A stretch of DNA of 64,000 nucleotides from Pseudomonas sp. v388 (GCF_003935425.1 NZ_RHQN01000005.1:212407-276406); one strand, 5' to 3'; shown: positions 1 through 9,479, counted from the stretch's first letter. Translations and numbers: made by a program. The notes: generated from the letters alone by a model not told the origin.

Positions 1-435
1 TTCACCAACCCGCCGTCGATCATGACCAGTACCAACAAGCCAGAGTGGCGTCGCATGCAACAGCCCGCCGCCAACGGCCATGGCAATGCACGCAGCCTTG
101 CCGGCTTCTACGCCGCATTGCTCGACGGCAGCCTGCTGGAAGCCGAGTTGCTCAACGAACTGACGCGTCAGCACAGCGTTGGTCAGGACAAGACCCTGCT
201 GACCTCAACGCGCTTCGGCCTGGGTTGCATGCTCGATCAGTCCGAGCTGGCGAACGCGACCTACGGTCTTGGCCCCAAGGCGTTCGGCCATCCGGGTGCG
301 GGCGGTTCGGTGGGGTTCGCCGATCCGGACTATGAAGTGGCATTCGGTTTCGTCACCAATACGCTGGGGCCGTATGTGCTGATGGATCCACGGGCGCAGA
401 CACTGGCGCGTACGTTGCGTGAGTGTTTGCAATAA
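1..435 (+). CDS. Serine hydrolase, beta-lactamase/EstB family (C-terminal part)
   Basis: The reading frame is open from the first base, so this is the last 144 residues of a gene that starts before the window. The HPGAGGS motif near residue 97, followed by a beta-strand segment ending in GFVTN, is typical of the C-terminal beta-lactamase-like domain of EstB-type esterases and class C-like serine hydrolases, where this His-x-Gly motif takes the place of KTG. The catalytic Ser-x-x-Lys and Tyr motifs must lie upstream and cannot be checked. Substrate and cell location are unknown. A hairpin with a short T run lies about 55 bp downstream. Confidence 0.8.
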   Translation, partial: FTNPPSIMTSTNKPEWRRMQQPAANGHGNARSLAGFYAALLDGSLLEAELLNELTRQHSVGQDKTLLTSTRFGLGCMLDQSELANATYGLGPKAFGHPGAGGSVGFADPDYEVAFGFVTNTLGPYVLMDPRAQTLARTLRECLQ

Positions 436-489
436 CTATCATTGGTAAGTGCTTGTTTCATACCGACTGTCAGTTAATGAGCTGTAACG

Positions 490-513
490 GGAACCGTACG
501 ACGGTTTCTTTTT
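490..513 (+). terminator. Putative rho-independent terminator
   Basis: GAACCGT-ACG-ACGGTTT forms a short hairpin and is followed by CTTTTT. It lies after the serine hydrolase and before the OmpA-like gene, so it probably separates the two transcripts. Confidence 0.45.
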
Positions 514-615
514 CCATCTGTATCTTCATGCGTGTTATACGGACGTTGCTTCGCTGACAGTGCTTTGTCGGTGCAGCTTCGTTCCCTTGTCCGAACAAAC
601 CGTTGTGGGTCATCC

Positions 616-1731
616 ATGCTATCCAATAAAAGCCTCGTTCTTGCCCTTTGCCTCGCCGCTACCGGCTGCGCTCAGACACCCCAATCCGATGTATCCGATA
701 CCGGAGGCCATTGGTGGCAGTTCGGTTCCGACAAGGCGGCCGATGATGCGGTCGCGAAAACACCGGTAGCCGATGCGCCCAAGGCGGCAGCTCCGGTCGC
801 CAAGGCTGAGAAGCCCGCCGAACCTGGCCAGTCCGACAGCAGCGGCCCGTGGTACTGGCCATTCGCTTCGAACGACAGCGCGCCGGCCAAGCCCGATGCA
901 GTAGCCGCCAAGGCCGCCGATAAGCCGGTGCCGCCATTGGTGGCCAAGTCTGAGGCCGATAGCAAATGGTGGTGGCCGTTCGGCAGTGACAAGAAGGACG
1001 AGCCCAAGGCCGTGCCGATGCCCGATCCGAAAATCACCCAGGCCTGGCTCGACGAATACGAACCGCGCCTGCGGGCCGCGATCAAGGACAGCCCGTTCGA
1101 GCTGGAACGCCGCGCTGACCTGCTGGCGATCACCGCGCCGGTCGACAGCTCGTTCAACCCGGACCGTCCGGCCATGCTGCTACCCGTCACCCTGGGGCCG
1201 ATCACCCGCCTGGCCAAGCTGGTGGAAAGCGATCAGAAAACCGCCGTGCTGGTGCTGGGTCATGCCGATACCTCCGGTGCGGCCGATGCCAACCAGAAAA
1301 TCAGTCAGCAACGCGCGCAGTCCATCGCGGCGATCTTCCGCCTCAGCGGCCTGGAGCGTAATCGCCTGAGCTTGCGCGGTATGGGTGCGGTGATGCCGCG
1401 TGCCGCCAACGACAGTGCGCAGGGCCGTTCGCTGAACCGTCGCGTAGAAATCCTGATGACGCCGCAGGACACCATGGTTGCTCTGATGAGCCGCTACGCC
1501 TTGCCGCCGGCCCCGACATTGGTCGCCACTCAGGACGTCAAGCCTGTTGCGCCGGCAGTGGTACCGGCCAAGAAAGCCGCCCCGGCCAAGAAGGAAACGG
1601 CGAAGAAAGCGACGGCCAAGACCAGCACTGCCAAGAAAGCACCTGCCAAGGCCGCTGCCAAGAAGCCCGCCGCCGCAAAAGCTCCCGCCAAGACGACTGC
1701 GAAAAAAACCAACGATCAAGCCAGCAACTGA
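616..1731 (+). CDS. OmpA-family lipoprotein with Trp-rich repeats and Lys/Ala-rich tail
   Basis: This 371-residue protein should be an outer-membrane lipoprotein that binds peptidoglycan. The ATG at 616 is chosen over an upstream in-frame GTG at 532 because it gives a proper lipoprotein signal (LAATGC, lipidated Cys18). Residues about 180-300 are an OmpA domain, with GHADTSG and NRRVEI motifs that carry the Asp and Arg known to contact diaminopimelate. Between the signal and this domain are three similar aromatic blocks at about 32-40, 78-87 and 117-126 ([27 protein letters not shown]), separated by Pro/Ala/Lys spacers. The last ~55 residues are AKK/APAKK repeats like histone H1 tails. The family call is secure; the roles of the repeats and tail are unknown. 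Confidence 0.85.
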   Translation: MLSNKSLVLALCLAATGCAQTPQSDVSDTGGHWWQFGSDKAADDAVAKTPVADAPKAAAPVAKAEKPAEPGQSDSSGPWYWPFASNDSAPAKPDAVAAKAADKPVPPLVAKSEADSKWWWPFGSDKKDEPKAVPMPDPKITQAWLDEYEPRLRAAIKDSPFELERRADLLAITAPVDSSFNPDRPAMLLPVTLGPITRLAKLVESDQKTAVLVLGHADTSGAADANQKISQQRAQSIAAIFRLSGLERNRLSLRGMGAVMPRAANDSAQGRSLNRRVEILMTPQDTMVALMSRYALPPAPTLVATQDVKPVAPAVVPAKKAAPAKKETAKKATAKTSTAKKAPAKAAAKKPAAAKAPAKTTAKKTNDQASN

Positions 1732-1747
1732 TCGGGTCGAGCGATAA

Positions 1748-1774
1748 CTGTGAGCAGGCTCTGCTTGCTCACAG
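1748..1774 (+). terminator. Terminator-like hairpin after the OmpA-like gene
   Basis: CTGTGAGCA and TGCTCACAG form a perfect 9-bp stem around a 9-nt loop, 17 bp after the stop codon. There is no T run, so termination is only a guess. Confidence 0.35.
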
Positions 1775-1822
1775 CATCGTTGCGCAGAACAATGGCGTTT
1801 TCATCCTCGACGGAGAAACGCC

Positions 1823-2470
1823 ATGACTCATTCCCTGGCCGATATGCGCCGTGACTACACCCGCGACGGGTTGACCGAGGCGCAGGCGCCGGATGAGCCG
1901 TTCGCGCTGTTTCACACCTGGTTCGACCAGGCGCGGCAGACCGAACAGGCGCCCGTGGAAGCCAATGCGATGACGCTGGCGACGGTCGACGAGCAAGGCC
2001 GCCCTCATTGCCGGATCCTGCTGCTCAAAGGTCTGGATGCCCAGGGCTTCACATTCTTCACCAACTACGACAGCGCCAAGGGCCAGCAACTCGCCGCCCG
2101 GCCGTTTGCCGCCATGACCTTCTTCTGGCCCACGCTTGAGCGTCAGGTGCGCATCGAAGGGCGGGTAGTAAAAGTCACTCCGGAAGAGTCCGACGCCTAC
2201 TTCCAGGTCAGGCCGCTGGGCAGCCGCCTCGGTGCCTGGGCTTCGCCGCAAAGTCGGGTGATTGCCAACCGCGCTGAACTCGAAGGTCTGATCAAACAGA
2301 CCGAACAACGCTTTCTCGACACCCAGCCGCATTGTCCCGAACATTGGGGTGGCTACCGCTTGTTGCCCGAGCGCATCGAATTCTGGCAGGGCCGTTCCAG
2401 CCGTCTTCATGATCGTTTGAACTATCGTTCAGTCGACGGGCAGTGGACACGCGAGCGTCTGGCACCCTGA
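1823..2470 (+). CDS. pdxH: Pyridoxamine 5'-phosphate oxidase
   Basis: The 215-residue protein matches PdxH in length and motifs. This FMN enzyme oxidises pyridoxamine or pyridoxine 5'-phosphate to pyridoxal phosphate in the cytosol. Visible family features are RILLLKG near residue 55, [11 protein letters not shown] near 75, the Arg-rich strand ERQVRIEGR, the [13 protein letters not shown] segment and the C-terminal ending RLHDRLNYR...WTRERLAP, which binds FMN and substrate. A purine-rich site (GGAGAAA) precedes the ATG. It stands as a single gene between two envelope lipoprotein genes. Confidence 0.97.
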   Translation: MTHSLADMRRDYTRDGLTEAQAPDEPFALFHTWFDQARQTEQAPVEANAMTLATVDEQGRPHCRILLLKGLDAQGFTFFTNYDSAKGQQLAARPFAAMTFFWPTLERQVRIEGRVVKVTPEESDAYFQVRPLGSRLGAWASPQSRVIANRAELEGLIKQTEQRFLDTQPHCPEHWGGYRLLPERIEFWQGRSSRLHDRLNYRSVDGQWTRERLAP

Positions 2471-2620
2471 TTGAATTATTGTCTGGCCGTATCGTCTTAA
2501 GCGTTACGTAGGCCGTCGCTGTATGACGCCTGAATGAACTCAACATGCAGGTGCAGGAGCCGTGACAGCATCAACGTCAGGCACGTCTAATGGCTACTGT
2601 TCCCTCTGGAGATATCCGCT

Positions 2621-3085
2621 ATGCGCAAGTCTGCTTTTCTGGTCGCTTCGTTCACTGCCATGGCGTTGACGCTCGGCGGCTGTACTTCGAATCTCACAGG
2701 CGACTCTTATTCCCGCGATGAAGCCCGGACCGTGCAGACCGTGCGCCTGGGTACCGTCGAATCCCTGCGTCCGGTGAAGATCGAGGGCACCAAGACCCCC
2801 ATCGGTGCAGGTGCCGGTGCGGTCGTCGGTGGCGTGGGCGGCAGCGCCATCGGCGGTGGTCGTGGTAGCGTCGTCGCAGCGGTGATCGGCGCGGTGGCCG
2901 GTGGCTTGCTGGGGTCGGCAACCGAAGAAGGTTTCACCCGCACGCAAGGTGTCGAGATCACCGTTCGCGAAGATGACGGCAGCATGCGTGCCTACGTGCA
3001 GCAGGTTCAGGAAAACGAGATTTTCCGGGTTGGCGAGCGCGTGCGGATCATGACCGTCAACGGCACGAGCCGCGTGACTCACTGA
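2621..3085 (+). CDS. slyB: SlyB-type glycine-zipper outer membrane lipoprotein
   Basis: A 154-residue lipoprotein with lipobox LGGC (Cys21). The centre (about residues 64-105) is a glycine zipper of GAGAGAVVGG and GAVAGGLLG repeats, the 2TM glycine-zipper seen in SlyB/Pcp lipoproteins. The C-terminal part (EITVREDDG...VGERVRIM) is the usual small beta domain of this family. The ATG follows a GGAGA ribosome site. SlyB proteins are outer-membrane components thought to stabilise the membrane under stress. A strong terminator follows. Family is certain; the exact gene name is an assignment by similarity. Confidence 0.9.
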   Translation: MRKSAFLVASFTAMALTLGGCTSNLTGDSYSRDEARTVQTVRLGTVESLRPVKIEGTKTPIGAGAGAVVGGVGGSAIGGGRGSVVAAVIGAVAGGLLGSATEEGFTRTQGVEITVREDDGSMRAYVQQVQENEIFRVGERVRIMTVNGTSRVTH

Positions 3086-3111
3086 TCGCCATGATGGCGG
3101 TGACATGAGAC

Positions 3112-3143
3112 GAAAAACCCCGGGTTCGACACTCGGGGTTTTT
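3112..3143 (+). terminator. Bidirectional rho-independent terminator
   Basis: AACCCCG and CGGGGTT arms enclose a short loop, with an A run before and a T run after. It lies between convergent slyB and nhaA and can serve both. Confidence 0.8.
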
Positions 3144-3156
3144 CATGGGCGGCCGA

Positions 3157-4338
3157 TCAGGTTCTGGGGCCGGTTGAGTCACGGCAGGTTGATCGCATGA
3201 TTGCATAGCCGATCAGCGCGGAGAGGATGGAGCCGGTGAGGATCCCCATTCGATCTGCCCCTGCATACTGGCTGGTGCCAGGTTCGAAGGCCAGGGAACC
3301 GACGAACAGGCTCATGGTGAAACCGATGCCGCAGAGCACTGAAACTCCCAGCACCTGGCCCCAGTTCGCTTCATGTGGCAGCGCTGCCAGTCGTGCCTTG
3401 ACTGCCAGCCAGGTCAGGCCGAAAACCCCCAGCGTTTTGCCAAGCAGCAGACCTGCCGCTATGCCCAGCGGCACCGGCGCGATGAAGCTTTCCAGTGTCA
3501 GGCCGGCCAGGGAGACTCCGGCATTGGCGAACGCGAACAGTGGCAGGATGGCGTAGGCCACCACGGGATGCAGCACATGCTCCAGGGTCAGCAGCGCAGA
3601 GTGCGGAGTGCCCCGCACCCGATGCGGGATGCAGAACGCCAGGACTACTCCCGCCAGCGTCGCATGGATACCGCTTTTCAGAACGCAGATCCACAGCACT
3701 ACACCCACCAGCAAATAAGCGGCCACCCGCGTTACGCCGGCCCGGTTCATTCCGATCAGGATAGCGACGGCCACACCGGCCAGGATCAACGACAGCACCG
3801 ACAGCTCGCGGGTGTACACCAGGGCGATGACGATGATCGCGCCCAGGTCATCGATGATTGCCAGGGTCATGAGGAACAGCTTGAGCGACACCGGCACCCG
3901 CTTGCCCAGCAGCGCCAGGATGCCCAGCGCGAAGGCGATGTCGGTTGCCATGGGGATCGCCCAGCCGTCGAGAGCAGCGGGACTGCCCTGGTTTAGCGCG
4001 ATGTAAATCAATGCCGGAACGACCATGCCGCCAATGGCGGCTGCACCCGGCAGGATCACCCTGGACGGACTGGACAGGTGGCCTTCCAGCACCTCGCGTT
4101 TGACCTCCAGGCCGATCACCAGGAAGAACAGCACCATCAGGCCATCGTTGATCCATAAAAGCAGGGGTTTGGCGATTTTCAGTGCGCCTAGCTGGGCGAT
4201 GATAGGTATGTCGAGGAAGGCGCTGTAGAGCCATGACAGGGGTGAATTGTTGATGATGAGTGCCAGGACGGCCGCAGCGATCAGCAACAGGCCTCCAGCT
4301 GCCTCAAGCTGGAAAAAACGGGTAATGGTGTTTCTCAT
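3157..4338 (-). CDS. nhaA: Na+/H+ antiporter NhaA
   Basis: A 393-residue inner-membrane protein with about 12 hydrophobic segments, matching NhaA in length. It exchanges Na+ for H+ and supports growth at high salt or alkaline pH. The key segment [16 protein letters not shown] carries the transport Asp (TDIAFA), and [15 protein letters not shown] carries the conserved Asp pair of helix V. No clear Shine-Dalgarno sequence is visible ahead of the ATG. It converges on slyB across a shared terminator. Single gene; no regulator such as nhaR is next to it. Confidence 0.97.
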   Translation of the reverse strand: MRNTITRFFQLEAAGGLLLIAAAVLALIINNSPLSWLYSAFLDIPIIAQLGALKIAKPLLLWINDGLMVLFFLVIGLEVKREVLEGHLSSPSRVILPGAAAIGGMVVPALIYIALNQGSPAALDGWAIPMATDIAFALGILALLGKRVPVSLKLFLMTLAIIDDLGAIIVIALVYTRELSVLSLILAGVAVAILIGMNRAGVTRVAAYLLVGVVLWICVLKSGIHATLAGVVLAFCIPHRVRGTPHSALLTLEHVLHPVVAYAILPLFAFANAGVSLAGLTLESFIAPVPLGIAAGLLLGKTLGVFGLTWLAVKARLAALPHEANWGQVLGVSVLCGIGFTMSLFVGSLAFEPGTSQYAGADRMGILTGSILSALIGYAIMRSTCRDSTGPRT

Positions 4339-4490
4339 GGGGAGGGACTGCTCTCGGTGCTTTGGTCAGCGAGAGGCCGCCTGGACAGCCCTCGCAGAGT
4401 GGCGAAGGGCTGGATTTTAACAATCGAGAAACCGGGGACGGGTCGGAGGTGCCTGATGCTGCTGTAGGAATGGTCCTATTGTCACAGATC

Positions 4491-4585
4491 CCTGCAGGAG
4501 CCAGCGAGCTGGCGAAGAGGCCGGTCCAGCCGCAGTACTTTCAGCGTCTGGCGCAACGTCTTCGCGACCAAGGTCGCTCCTACAG
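4491..4585. repeat. REP doublet
   Basis: Two inverted REP-like palindromes, GGAGCCAGCGAGCTGGCG and TTCGCGACCAAGGTCGCTCC, flanked by CTGCAGG and CCTACAG ends. The pair sits between nhaA and the flavoprotein gene, as is typical of Pseudomonas REP doublets. Confidence 0.8.
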
Positions 4586-4597
4586 TGTTTGCGCGGG

Positions 4598-6205
4598 TCA
4601 GATCCCCAGCATGTCCCGCGCCAGCGCTTCGGCAATGCGAATGCCGTCCACGCCTGCCGAGAGAATGCCACCGGCGTATCCGGCACCTTCACCGGCCGGA
4701 TACAGGCCTTTGGTGTTGAGGCTCTGCATGTCGGCGCCACGGGTGATGCGCAGCGGTGCCGAGGTGCGGGTTTCGATGCCGGTCAGCACGGCGTCGTGCA
4801 GCGAAAAGCCTTTGATCTGCTTGTCGAACGCCGGCAGCGCTTCGCGGATCGCCTCGATGGCGTAGGCGGGCAGGGCGTCGGCCAGGTCGACCAGTTTCAC
4901 GCCGGGTTTGTACGAAGGCTCGACGCTGCCGATAGCCGTCGATACCTTGCCGGCGATGAAGTCGCCGACCAGTTGCGCTGGGGCCTCATAGGTGCCGCCG
5001 CCCATCACGAAAGCGTGGGATTCCAGGCGCTCCTGCAGTTCGATCCCGGCCAACGGGCTGCCCGGATAATCCTGCTCCGGCGTGATGCCGACCACGATTC
5101 CCGAGTTGGCATTGCGCTCGTTGCGCGAATACTGGCTCATGCCGTTGGTGACGACGCGATTGGGTTCGGAAGTCGCCGCCACCACGGTGCCGCCCGGGCA
5201 CATGCAGAAGCTGTAGACCGAACGGCCGTTGCTGGCATGGTGCACCAGCTTGTAGTCAGCGGCGCCCAGTTTCGGGTGACCGGCGTACTTGCCCAGGCGG
5301 GCGCGGTCGATCAGCGATTGCGGATGCTCGATACGGAAACCCACTGAGAACGGCTTGGCTTCCATGAATACGCCGCGGCCGTGCAGCATGCGGAACGTGT
5401 CCCGGGCGCTGTGCCCCAGGGCCATGATCACGTGGCGCGACTCGATTTGCTCGCCGCCGTCCAGCTCCACACCACGCAGCTGGCCGTCTTCGATCAGCAC
5501 GTCGGTAACGCGCTGTTCGAAACGCACTTCGCCACCCAGCGCCTTGATCTGCTCGCGCATGTTCTCCACCACGCCGGTCAGGCGGAAGGTGCCGATGTGC
5601 GGTTTGCTGACGTAAAGGATTTCTTCCGGCGCACCGGCCTTGACGAACTCGTGCAGCACCTTGCGGCCGTGGAACTGCGGGTCTTTGATCTGGCTGTAGA
5701 GCTTGCCGTCGGAGAAGGTCCCGGCGCCGCCCTCACCGAACTGCACGTTGGACTCGGGGTTGAGCACGTTCTTGCGCCACAGGCCCCAGGTGTCCTTGGT
5801 GCGTTGGCGCACTTCCTTGCCGCGTTCGAGGATGATCGGCTTGAAACCCATCTGCGCCAGCAGCAGCCCGGCAAAGATGCCGCATGGGCCGAAACCGACC
5901 ACCAGCGGGCGCTCGCTCAGACCTTCAGGTGCATGGCCGACCACCTTGTAGCTGACATCCGGCGCCGTGCCGATATGGCGGTCGTCGGCGAACTTGCGCA
6001 ACAGGGTCGCTTCATCGCGGACCTGGAAGTCGATGGTGTAGATGAAGCACAGCTCGGATGACTTCTTGCGCGCGTCGTAGCTGCGCTTGAACAGGGTGAA
6101 GTCCAGCAGGTCGCTGCTGTCGATGCCCAGGCGCTGCAACAAGGCGGCGCGCAAGTCTTCTTCCGGGTGATCGATCGGCAGCTTGAGTTCGGTGATTCGT
6201 AACAT
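4598..6205 (-). CDS. FAD-dependent dehydrogenase, COG2509 type
   Basis: A 535-residue cytosolic flavoprotein. The dinucleotide-binding motif GFGPCGIFAG lies near residue 104, ahead of ILERG, and the C-terminal FAD motif (TKGLYPAGEGAGYAGGI) near 500 is intact. The N-terminal ~90 residues form the small extra domain usual for this COG2509 group. Members are widespread, but their substrate is not established. Its downstream neighbour on the same strand is a REP doublet, so it is probably monocistronic. The start codon lacks a good ribosome site. Confidence 0.85.
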   Translation of the reverse strand: MLRITELKLPIDHPEEDLRAALLQRLGIDSSDLLDFTLFKRSYDARKKSSELCFIYTIDFQVRDEATLLRKFADDRHIGTAPDVSYKVVGHAPEGLSERPLVVGFGPCGIFAGLLLAQMGFKPIILERGKEVRQRTKDTWGLWRKNVLNPESNVQFGEGGAGTFSDGKLYSQIKDPQFHGRKVLHEFVKAGAPEEILYVSKPHIGTFRLTGVVENMREQIKALGGEVRFEQRVTDVLIEDGQLRGVELDGGEQIESRHVIMALGHSARDTFRMLHGRGVFMEAKPFSVGFRIEHPQSLIDRARLGKYAGHPKLGAADYKLVHHASNGRSVYSFCMCPGGTVVAATSEPNRVVTNGMSQYSRNERNANSGIVVGITPEQDYPGSPLAGIELQERLESHAFVMGGGTYEAPAQLVGDFIAGKVSTAIGSVEPSYKPGVKLVDLADALPAYAIEAIREALPAFDKQIKGFSLHDAVLTGIETRTSAPLRITRGADMQSLNTKGLYPAGEGAGYAGGILSAGVDGIRIAEALARDMLGI

Positions 6206-6346
6206 TGAGGGGTCCAGTTTCCGGGCCGCAGGTTCAGCCCGACAGCACTACAAGAACCGGCGATTATAAGCGCTGAACCCCTCTGGCGGCGAGGCCGGGT
6301 GCGCAGTGGTGCCCGGTGGTCGACAGGACAGTGCTGCGCCTGTGCT

Positions 6347-7027
6347 TCAATCGTCGCGCGAACCGCCGTAATAGCCGCAGCCGCGCTGGGTCTGGCCGTT
6401 GATGCGCAGCTCGGCGCTCAGGTGCTGCACCGAGCCGTTGACACTATCGACGCAGCGCTGCGGTGCGACCCACAGCTCGATTCGCTGATTGTTGGCCTCG
6501 GTGCTGATGCTGAAACGGCCGTCGGGCATCTGCTCTTCGACATAGGGCAGCGCCAGCGGCGGCTGGCCGTCGCGCTCCACGACCATGCCCTTGCCGCTGA
6601 CGTTGACGTTCCATGCCGGGCCGTTGCCGTTGGCGTGAAGCGTCAGACGTTTGAAGTTCATATCGCCGCAGGCATTGGCCGGACGCTCTACACGGTACAG
6701 CTGATGCAGATCCAGCTGACCATCGCTATTGGCGGCCTTGCTGGCGGCGAAGGTGCCGCGCAGGTCGGCGAAGACCTTGCCGTCCGCGCCTGCCAGGCTG
6801 GTGGCTTCCTGCAGAATGCCGGTGTTGTCGCGGTCCTTGACCACATAGCGACGCTGCTCGTTGCACGGCTGGAACAGCAACTGGCCGCCGGCGCCGGTGA
6901 GGTCGCCCTGCATGCGGAGCATGCCCACCGTGGACACCTTGGGTGTTTCAGGGGACGAGGCGAGCATCCCGCAACCGGCAAACAGGGGCAGAACGGCGAA
7001 TACGAGGGCGCAACGAGCAGCGGACAT
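6347..7027 (-). CDS. COG3650-like lipoprotein
   Basis: A 226-residue predicted lipoprotein. The ATG at 7027 is preferred to the longer frame (7144) because it opens a clean signal sequence with lipobox LFAGC. The C-terminal half carries the pattern RCVDSVNG...RINGQTQRGCGYYGG, typical of the COG3650 domain found in periplasmic proteins near META/HslJ-like lipoproteins. The N-terminal half (GMLRMQGDLTG) resembles the YbaY/META-associated region. Function is unknown, with envelope stress a weak guess. It lies 49 bp downstream of the SDR-like gene on the same strand and may be co-transcribed. Confidence 0.7.
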   Translation of the reverse strand: MSAARCALVFAVLPLFAGCGMLASSPETPKVSTVGMLRMQGDLTGAGGQLLFQPCNEQRRYVVKDRDNTGILQEATSLAGADGKVFADLRGTFAASKAANSDGQLDLHQLYRVERPANACGDMNFKRLTLHANGNGPAWNVNVSGKGMVVERDGQPPLALPYVEEQMPDGRFSISTEANNQRIELWVAPQRCVDSVNGSVQHLSAELRINGQTQRGCGYYGGSRDD

Positions 7028-7076
7028 GAGCGGGTCTCCAGACAAGTGCCGCCACGTTACGCAGACTGCCGCTGCA

Positions 7077-7676
7077 TCACAAGACCCGATAGGTCCGACC
7101 GGTGTGTAATCCCTCGACGCTGCGGGCATAGGCCAGGGCGACATCCGCTGCCGGAACCGGTTTTGAGCCGCGGAAGTACGGCGCGTATTTGTCCATGGCC
7201 TCGACCAGCACGTTGGCGCTGACCGAGTTGACGCGCATGCCGCGTGGCAGCTCGATGGCAGCGGCCCGTACGAAGGCGTCGATGGCGCCGTTCACCAGGC
7301 TCGCGGATACGCCAGACAATATCGGTTCTTCGCTGAGGATTCCCGAGGTGAGGGTAAAGGATGCGCCGTCGTTGGCGTACTGCTGCCCGATCAGCAACAG
7401 ATTGACCTGGCCCATGAGCTTGTCCTGCAGGCCAAGGCTCAGGTCGCTTTCGCTCATCTTGGCCAGCGGGACGAAATTCACATTACCGGCCGCGCACACC
7501 AGAGCGTCGAAGCTTCCTACACGCTCGAACAGGGCGCGAATAGAAGCGCTGTCGCTGATATCGACATGCTCATCGCCGCTGTGACGGCCGATGCGCACGA
7601 TGTCATGGCGGGTTTCAAGCTCGCGGGCCACGGCCGAACCTACGGTTCCGCTGGCGCCGATCAACAGGATTTTCAT
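7077..7676 (-). CDS. Short-chain dehydrogenase/reductase-like protein
   Basis: A 199-residue Rossmann protein. GASGTVGSA at residues 8-16 is the NAD(P)-binding glycine motif, and LVCAAGNV matches the NNAG strand. The usual SDR catalytic Tyr-x-x-x-Lys is not visible: the matching helix reads SASLVNGAIDAF. This short SDR-like family of pseudomonads generally lacks it, so catalysis is uncertain. It is divergent from a LysR regulator gene with 105 bp between starts, which suggests that the regulator controls it. Confidence 0.8.
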   Translation of the reverse strand: MKILLIGASGTVGSAVARELETRHDIVRIGRHSGDEHVDISDSASIRALFERVGSFDALVCAAGNVNFVPLAKMSESDLSLGLQDKLMGQVNLLLIGQQYANDGASFTLTSGILSEEPILSGVSASLVNGAIDAFVRAAAIELPRGMRVNSVSANVLVEAMDKYAPYFRGSKPVPAADVALAYARSVEGLHTGRTYRVL

Positions 7677-7751
7677 GGTGTCGCTCCAGAGTGGGCAAGT
7701 TGAGTGCTCAGTCTAGTAAGCTGGATAAGGCGCATAAATCATGTAATGGGA

Positions 7752-7772
7752 AACCTTTGGTTCTCTAAAGGA
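7752..7772. promoter_or_regulatory. Candidate LysR operator
   Basis: CCTTT and AAAGG arms separated by 8 bp, next to a small AACC-TTT-GGTT palindrome, lie in the divergent region just before the LysR-family start. Autoregulatory LysR sites are often found here. This is an inference from position only. Confidence 0.25.
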
Positions 7773-7781
7773 AACAATCGA

Positions 7782-8681
7782 GTGAGTGACATCGAAGATC
7801 TCGCGGCCTTTGCGGTGCTGATCGAGGCGGGGAGTTTTACCGCTGCGGCGGTGCTATTGGGTTGCAGCAAGGGGCGGCTGTCCAAGCGGATTTCCCAGTT
7901 GGAAAAAAGCTATTCAGTGCAGCTGCTGCATCGCACGACTCGCCGCTTGAGCCTGACCTCGGCCGGCATGGCGCTGCTGCCTCAAGCCCGGCAGTTGCTG
8001 GAACATGCTCAGCGCGCCCGCAATATCGCAGCGTCGATGCGCGATGAGATGGTGGGGGAAATACGTATCACGGTGCCGGTTTCTCTGGGCGAAACCTTTT
8101 GTGAGGGGCTGCTGACGGGGTTTGCCGCGCGCTATCCGCACGTGCGTATCGAACTGGATCTGCAAAACGCCATGCGCGACCTGCGCCGCGAAGGCTTCGA
8201 TCTGGCCATTCGCGGTCGAGTGGACAGTGATGAACGGTTGGTCGCCAGGCCGCTGTTGGTGATGCAGGAGTTGACCTGTGCGAGTCCTGCCTATCTGGAT
8301 CGCCTCGGTGTGCCCGGCAACCCCGAGCAGTTGGCAGGGCATCGCTGCCTGCTCAATAGCCATTCCGGTGAGCGTCGCCAGTGGCTTTATCATCGCGGCC
8401 ATGAACTGACCCGCGTCGAAGTGGATGGCCCGTTCGCCAGCAATCATTACAGCCTGCTGAAGAAGGCCGCATTGGCCGCAGCCGGTATTGCTCGCCTGCC
8501 GTCGTACATGGTTCACGACGAGATAGGCGACGGGCGTCTGCGCTGGCTGTTTCAGGATTACCGGACCAGCACCTCGCCGCTATTGCTGGTGCATCCCTAC
8601 GAAAGCGAAGTGCCCAAGCGCGTGCAGGTGCTGGCGGATTATTTGCTGGAGTGGTTCCGGCGAACCACATCGACACCGTAG
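7782..8681 (+). CDS. LysR-family transcriptional regulator
   Basis: A 299-residue regulator. The N-terminal winged helix (residues 1-60) contains AGSFTAAAVLLGCSKGRLSKRISQLE, and a LysR substrate-binding domain follows. The start is placed at GTG 7782, 10 bp after AAAGGA, giving the usual distance of the helix-turn-helix from the N terminus. ATG 7746 and an upstream codon at 7704 would add unneeded residues. It is transcribed away from the SDR-like gene and probably controls it. The ligand is unknown. It resembles the CrgA/AaeR-like LysR subgroup. Confidence 0.9.
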   Translation: MSDIEDLAAFAVLIEAGSFTAAAVLLGCSKGRLSKRISQLEKSYSVQLLHRTTRRLSLTSAGMALLPQARQLLEHAQRARNIAASMRDEMVGEIRITVPVSLGETFCEGLLTGFAARYPHVRIELDLQNAMRDLRREGFDLAIRGRVDSDERLVARPLLVMQELTCASPAYLDRLGVPGNPEQLAGHRCLLNSHSGERRQWLYHRGHELTRVEVDGPFASNHYSLLKKAALAAAGIARLPSYMVHDEIGDGRLRWLFQDYRTSTSPLLLVHPYESEVPKRVQVLADYLLEWFRRTTSTP

Positions 8682-8768
8682 CAGCGAGCTTGCTCGCGAA
8701 GACGGCGTCCCGGGCGCAGCAGGTGCGTAGCCTCGGTACCGCCATCGCCAGCGAGCTGGCTTCTACAA
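8678..8768. repeat. REP doublet
   Basis: AGCGAGCTTGCTCGCGAAG and CGCCAGCGAGCTGGCTTCT in inverted arrangement occupy the whole space between the convergent LysR and livF genes. Confidence 0.75.
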
Positions 8769-8777
8769 GGGTCTGCC

Positions 8778-9479
8778 TCAACCGCCCAGGTATGCATCCC
8801 GCACTTTCGGGTCGACCAGCAGTTCTTCACCGGTACCTTGCATCACCACCCGGCCGTTTTCCAGGACGTAGGCGCGGTCGGCGATTTTCAGGGCCTGGTT
8901 GGCGTTCTGCTCCACCAGAAACACGGTCACGCCGTCACGCCGCAGTTGTTCGACGATCTCGAAAATCTGCTGGATGATGATCGGCGCCAGACCCAGTGAA
9001 GGCTCGTCCAGCAACAACAGCTTGGGCTTGCTCATCAGCGCCCGGCCGATGGCGAGCATCTGCTGTTCGCCGCCGGACATGGTGCCGCCGCGCTGGGTGA
9101 AGCGTTCCTTGAGGCGCGGGAACAGCTGCAGAACCTTGTCCATCTGCTCCTGGTAGTCGGCCTTCTCGGTAAAGAACCCGCCCATGGCCAGGTTTTCCTC
9201 GACGGTGAGCCGCGCAAACACTCGGCGGCCTTCCGGCACCACCGCGATGCTCTTGCGCATGATCACCGAGGACTCCAGCCCGACCAGTTCCTCGCCCATG
9301 TAGCGGATGCTGCCGCTGTGGGCGCGGGGCGATCCGCACAAGGTCATGAGCAGCGTCGATTTACCCGCGCCGTTGGCGCCGATCAAGGTCACGATCTCGC
9401 CCTGGCGTACATCGACATTGACGCCGTGCAGCGCCTGGATCTTGCCGTAGAAGGTGGAAACGTTTTCGAACTGCAGCAT
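8778..9479 (-). CDS. livF: Branched-chain amino acid ABC transporter, ATP-binding protein LivF
   Basis: A 233-residue ATPase, one of two that drive the LivHM permease. It has Walker A GANGAGKST near residue 34, signature MSGGEQQML near 135, Walker B LLLLDEPSLGLAP and the switch His region (VFLVEQNA). LivF-type length and the short C-terminal end distinguish it from LivG. It starts directly after the livG stop codon and is the last gene of livHMGF (BraG in P. aeruginosa naming). Confidence 0.95.
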   Translation of the reverse strand: MLQFENVSTFYGKIQALHGVNVDVRQGEIVTLIGANGAGKSTLLMTLCGSPRAHSGSIRYMGEELVGLESSVIMRKSIAVVPEGRRVFARLTVEENLAMGGFFTEKADYQEQMDKVLQLFPRLKERFTQRGGTMSGGEQQMLAIGRALMSKPKLLLLDEPSLGLAPIIIQQIFEIVEQLRRDGVTVFLVEQNANQALKIADRAYVLENGRVVMQGTGEELLVDPKVRDAYLGG

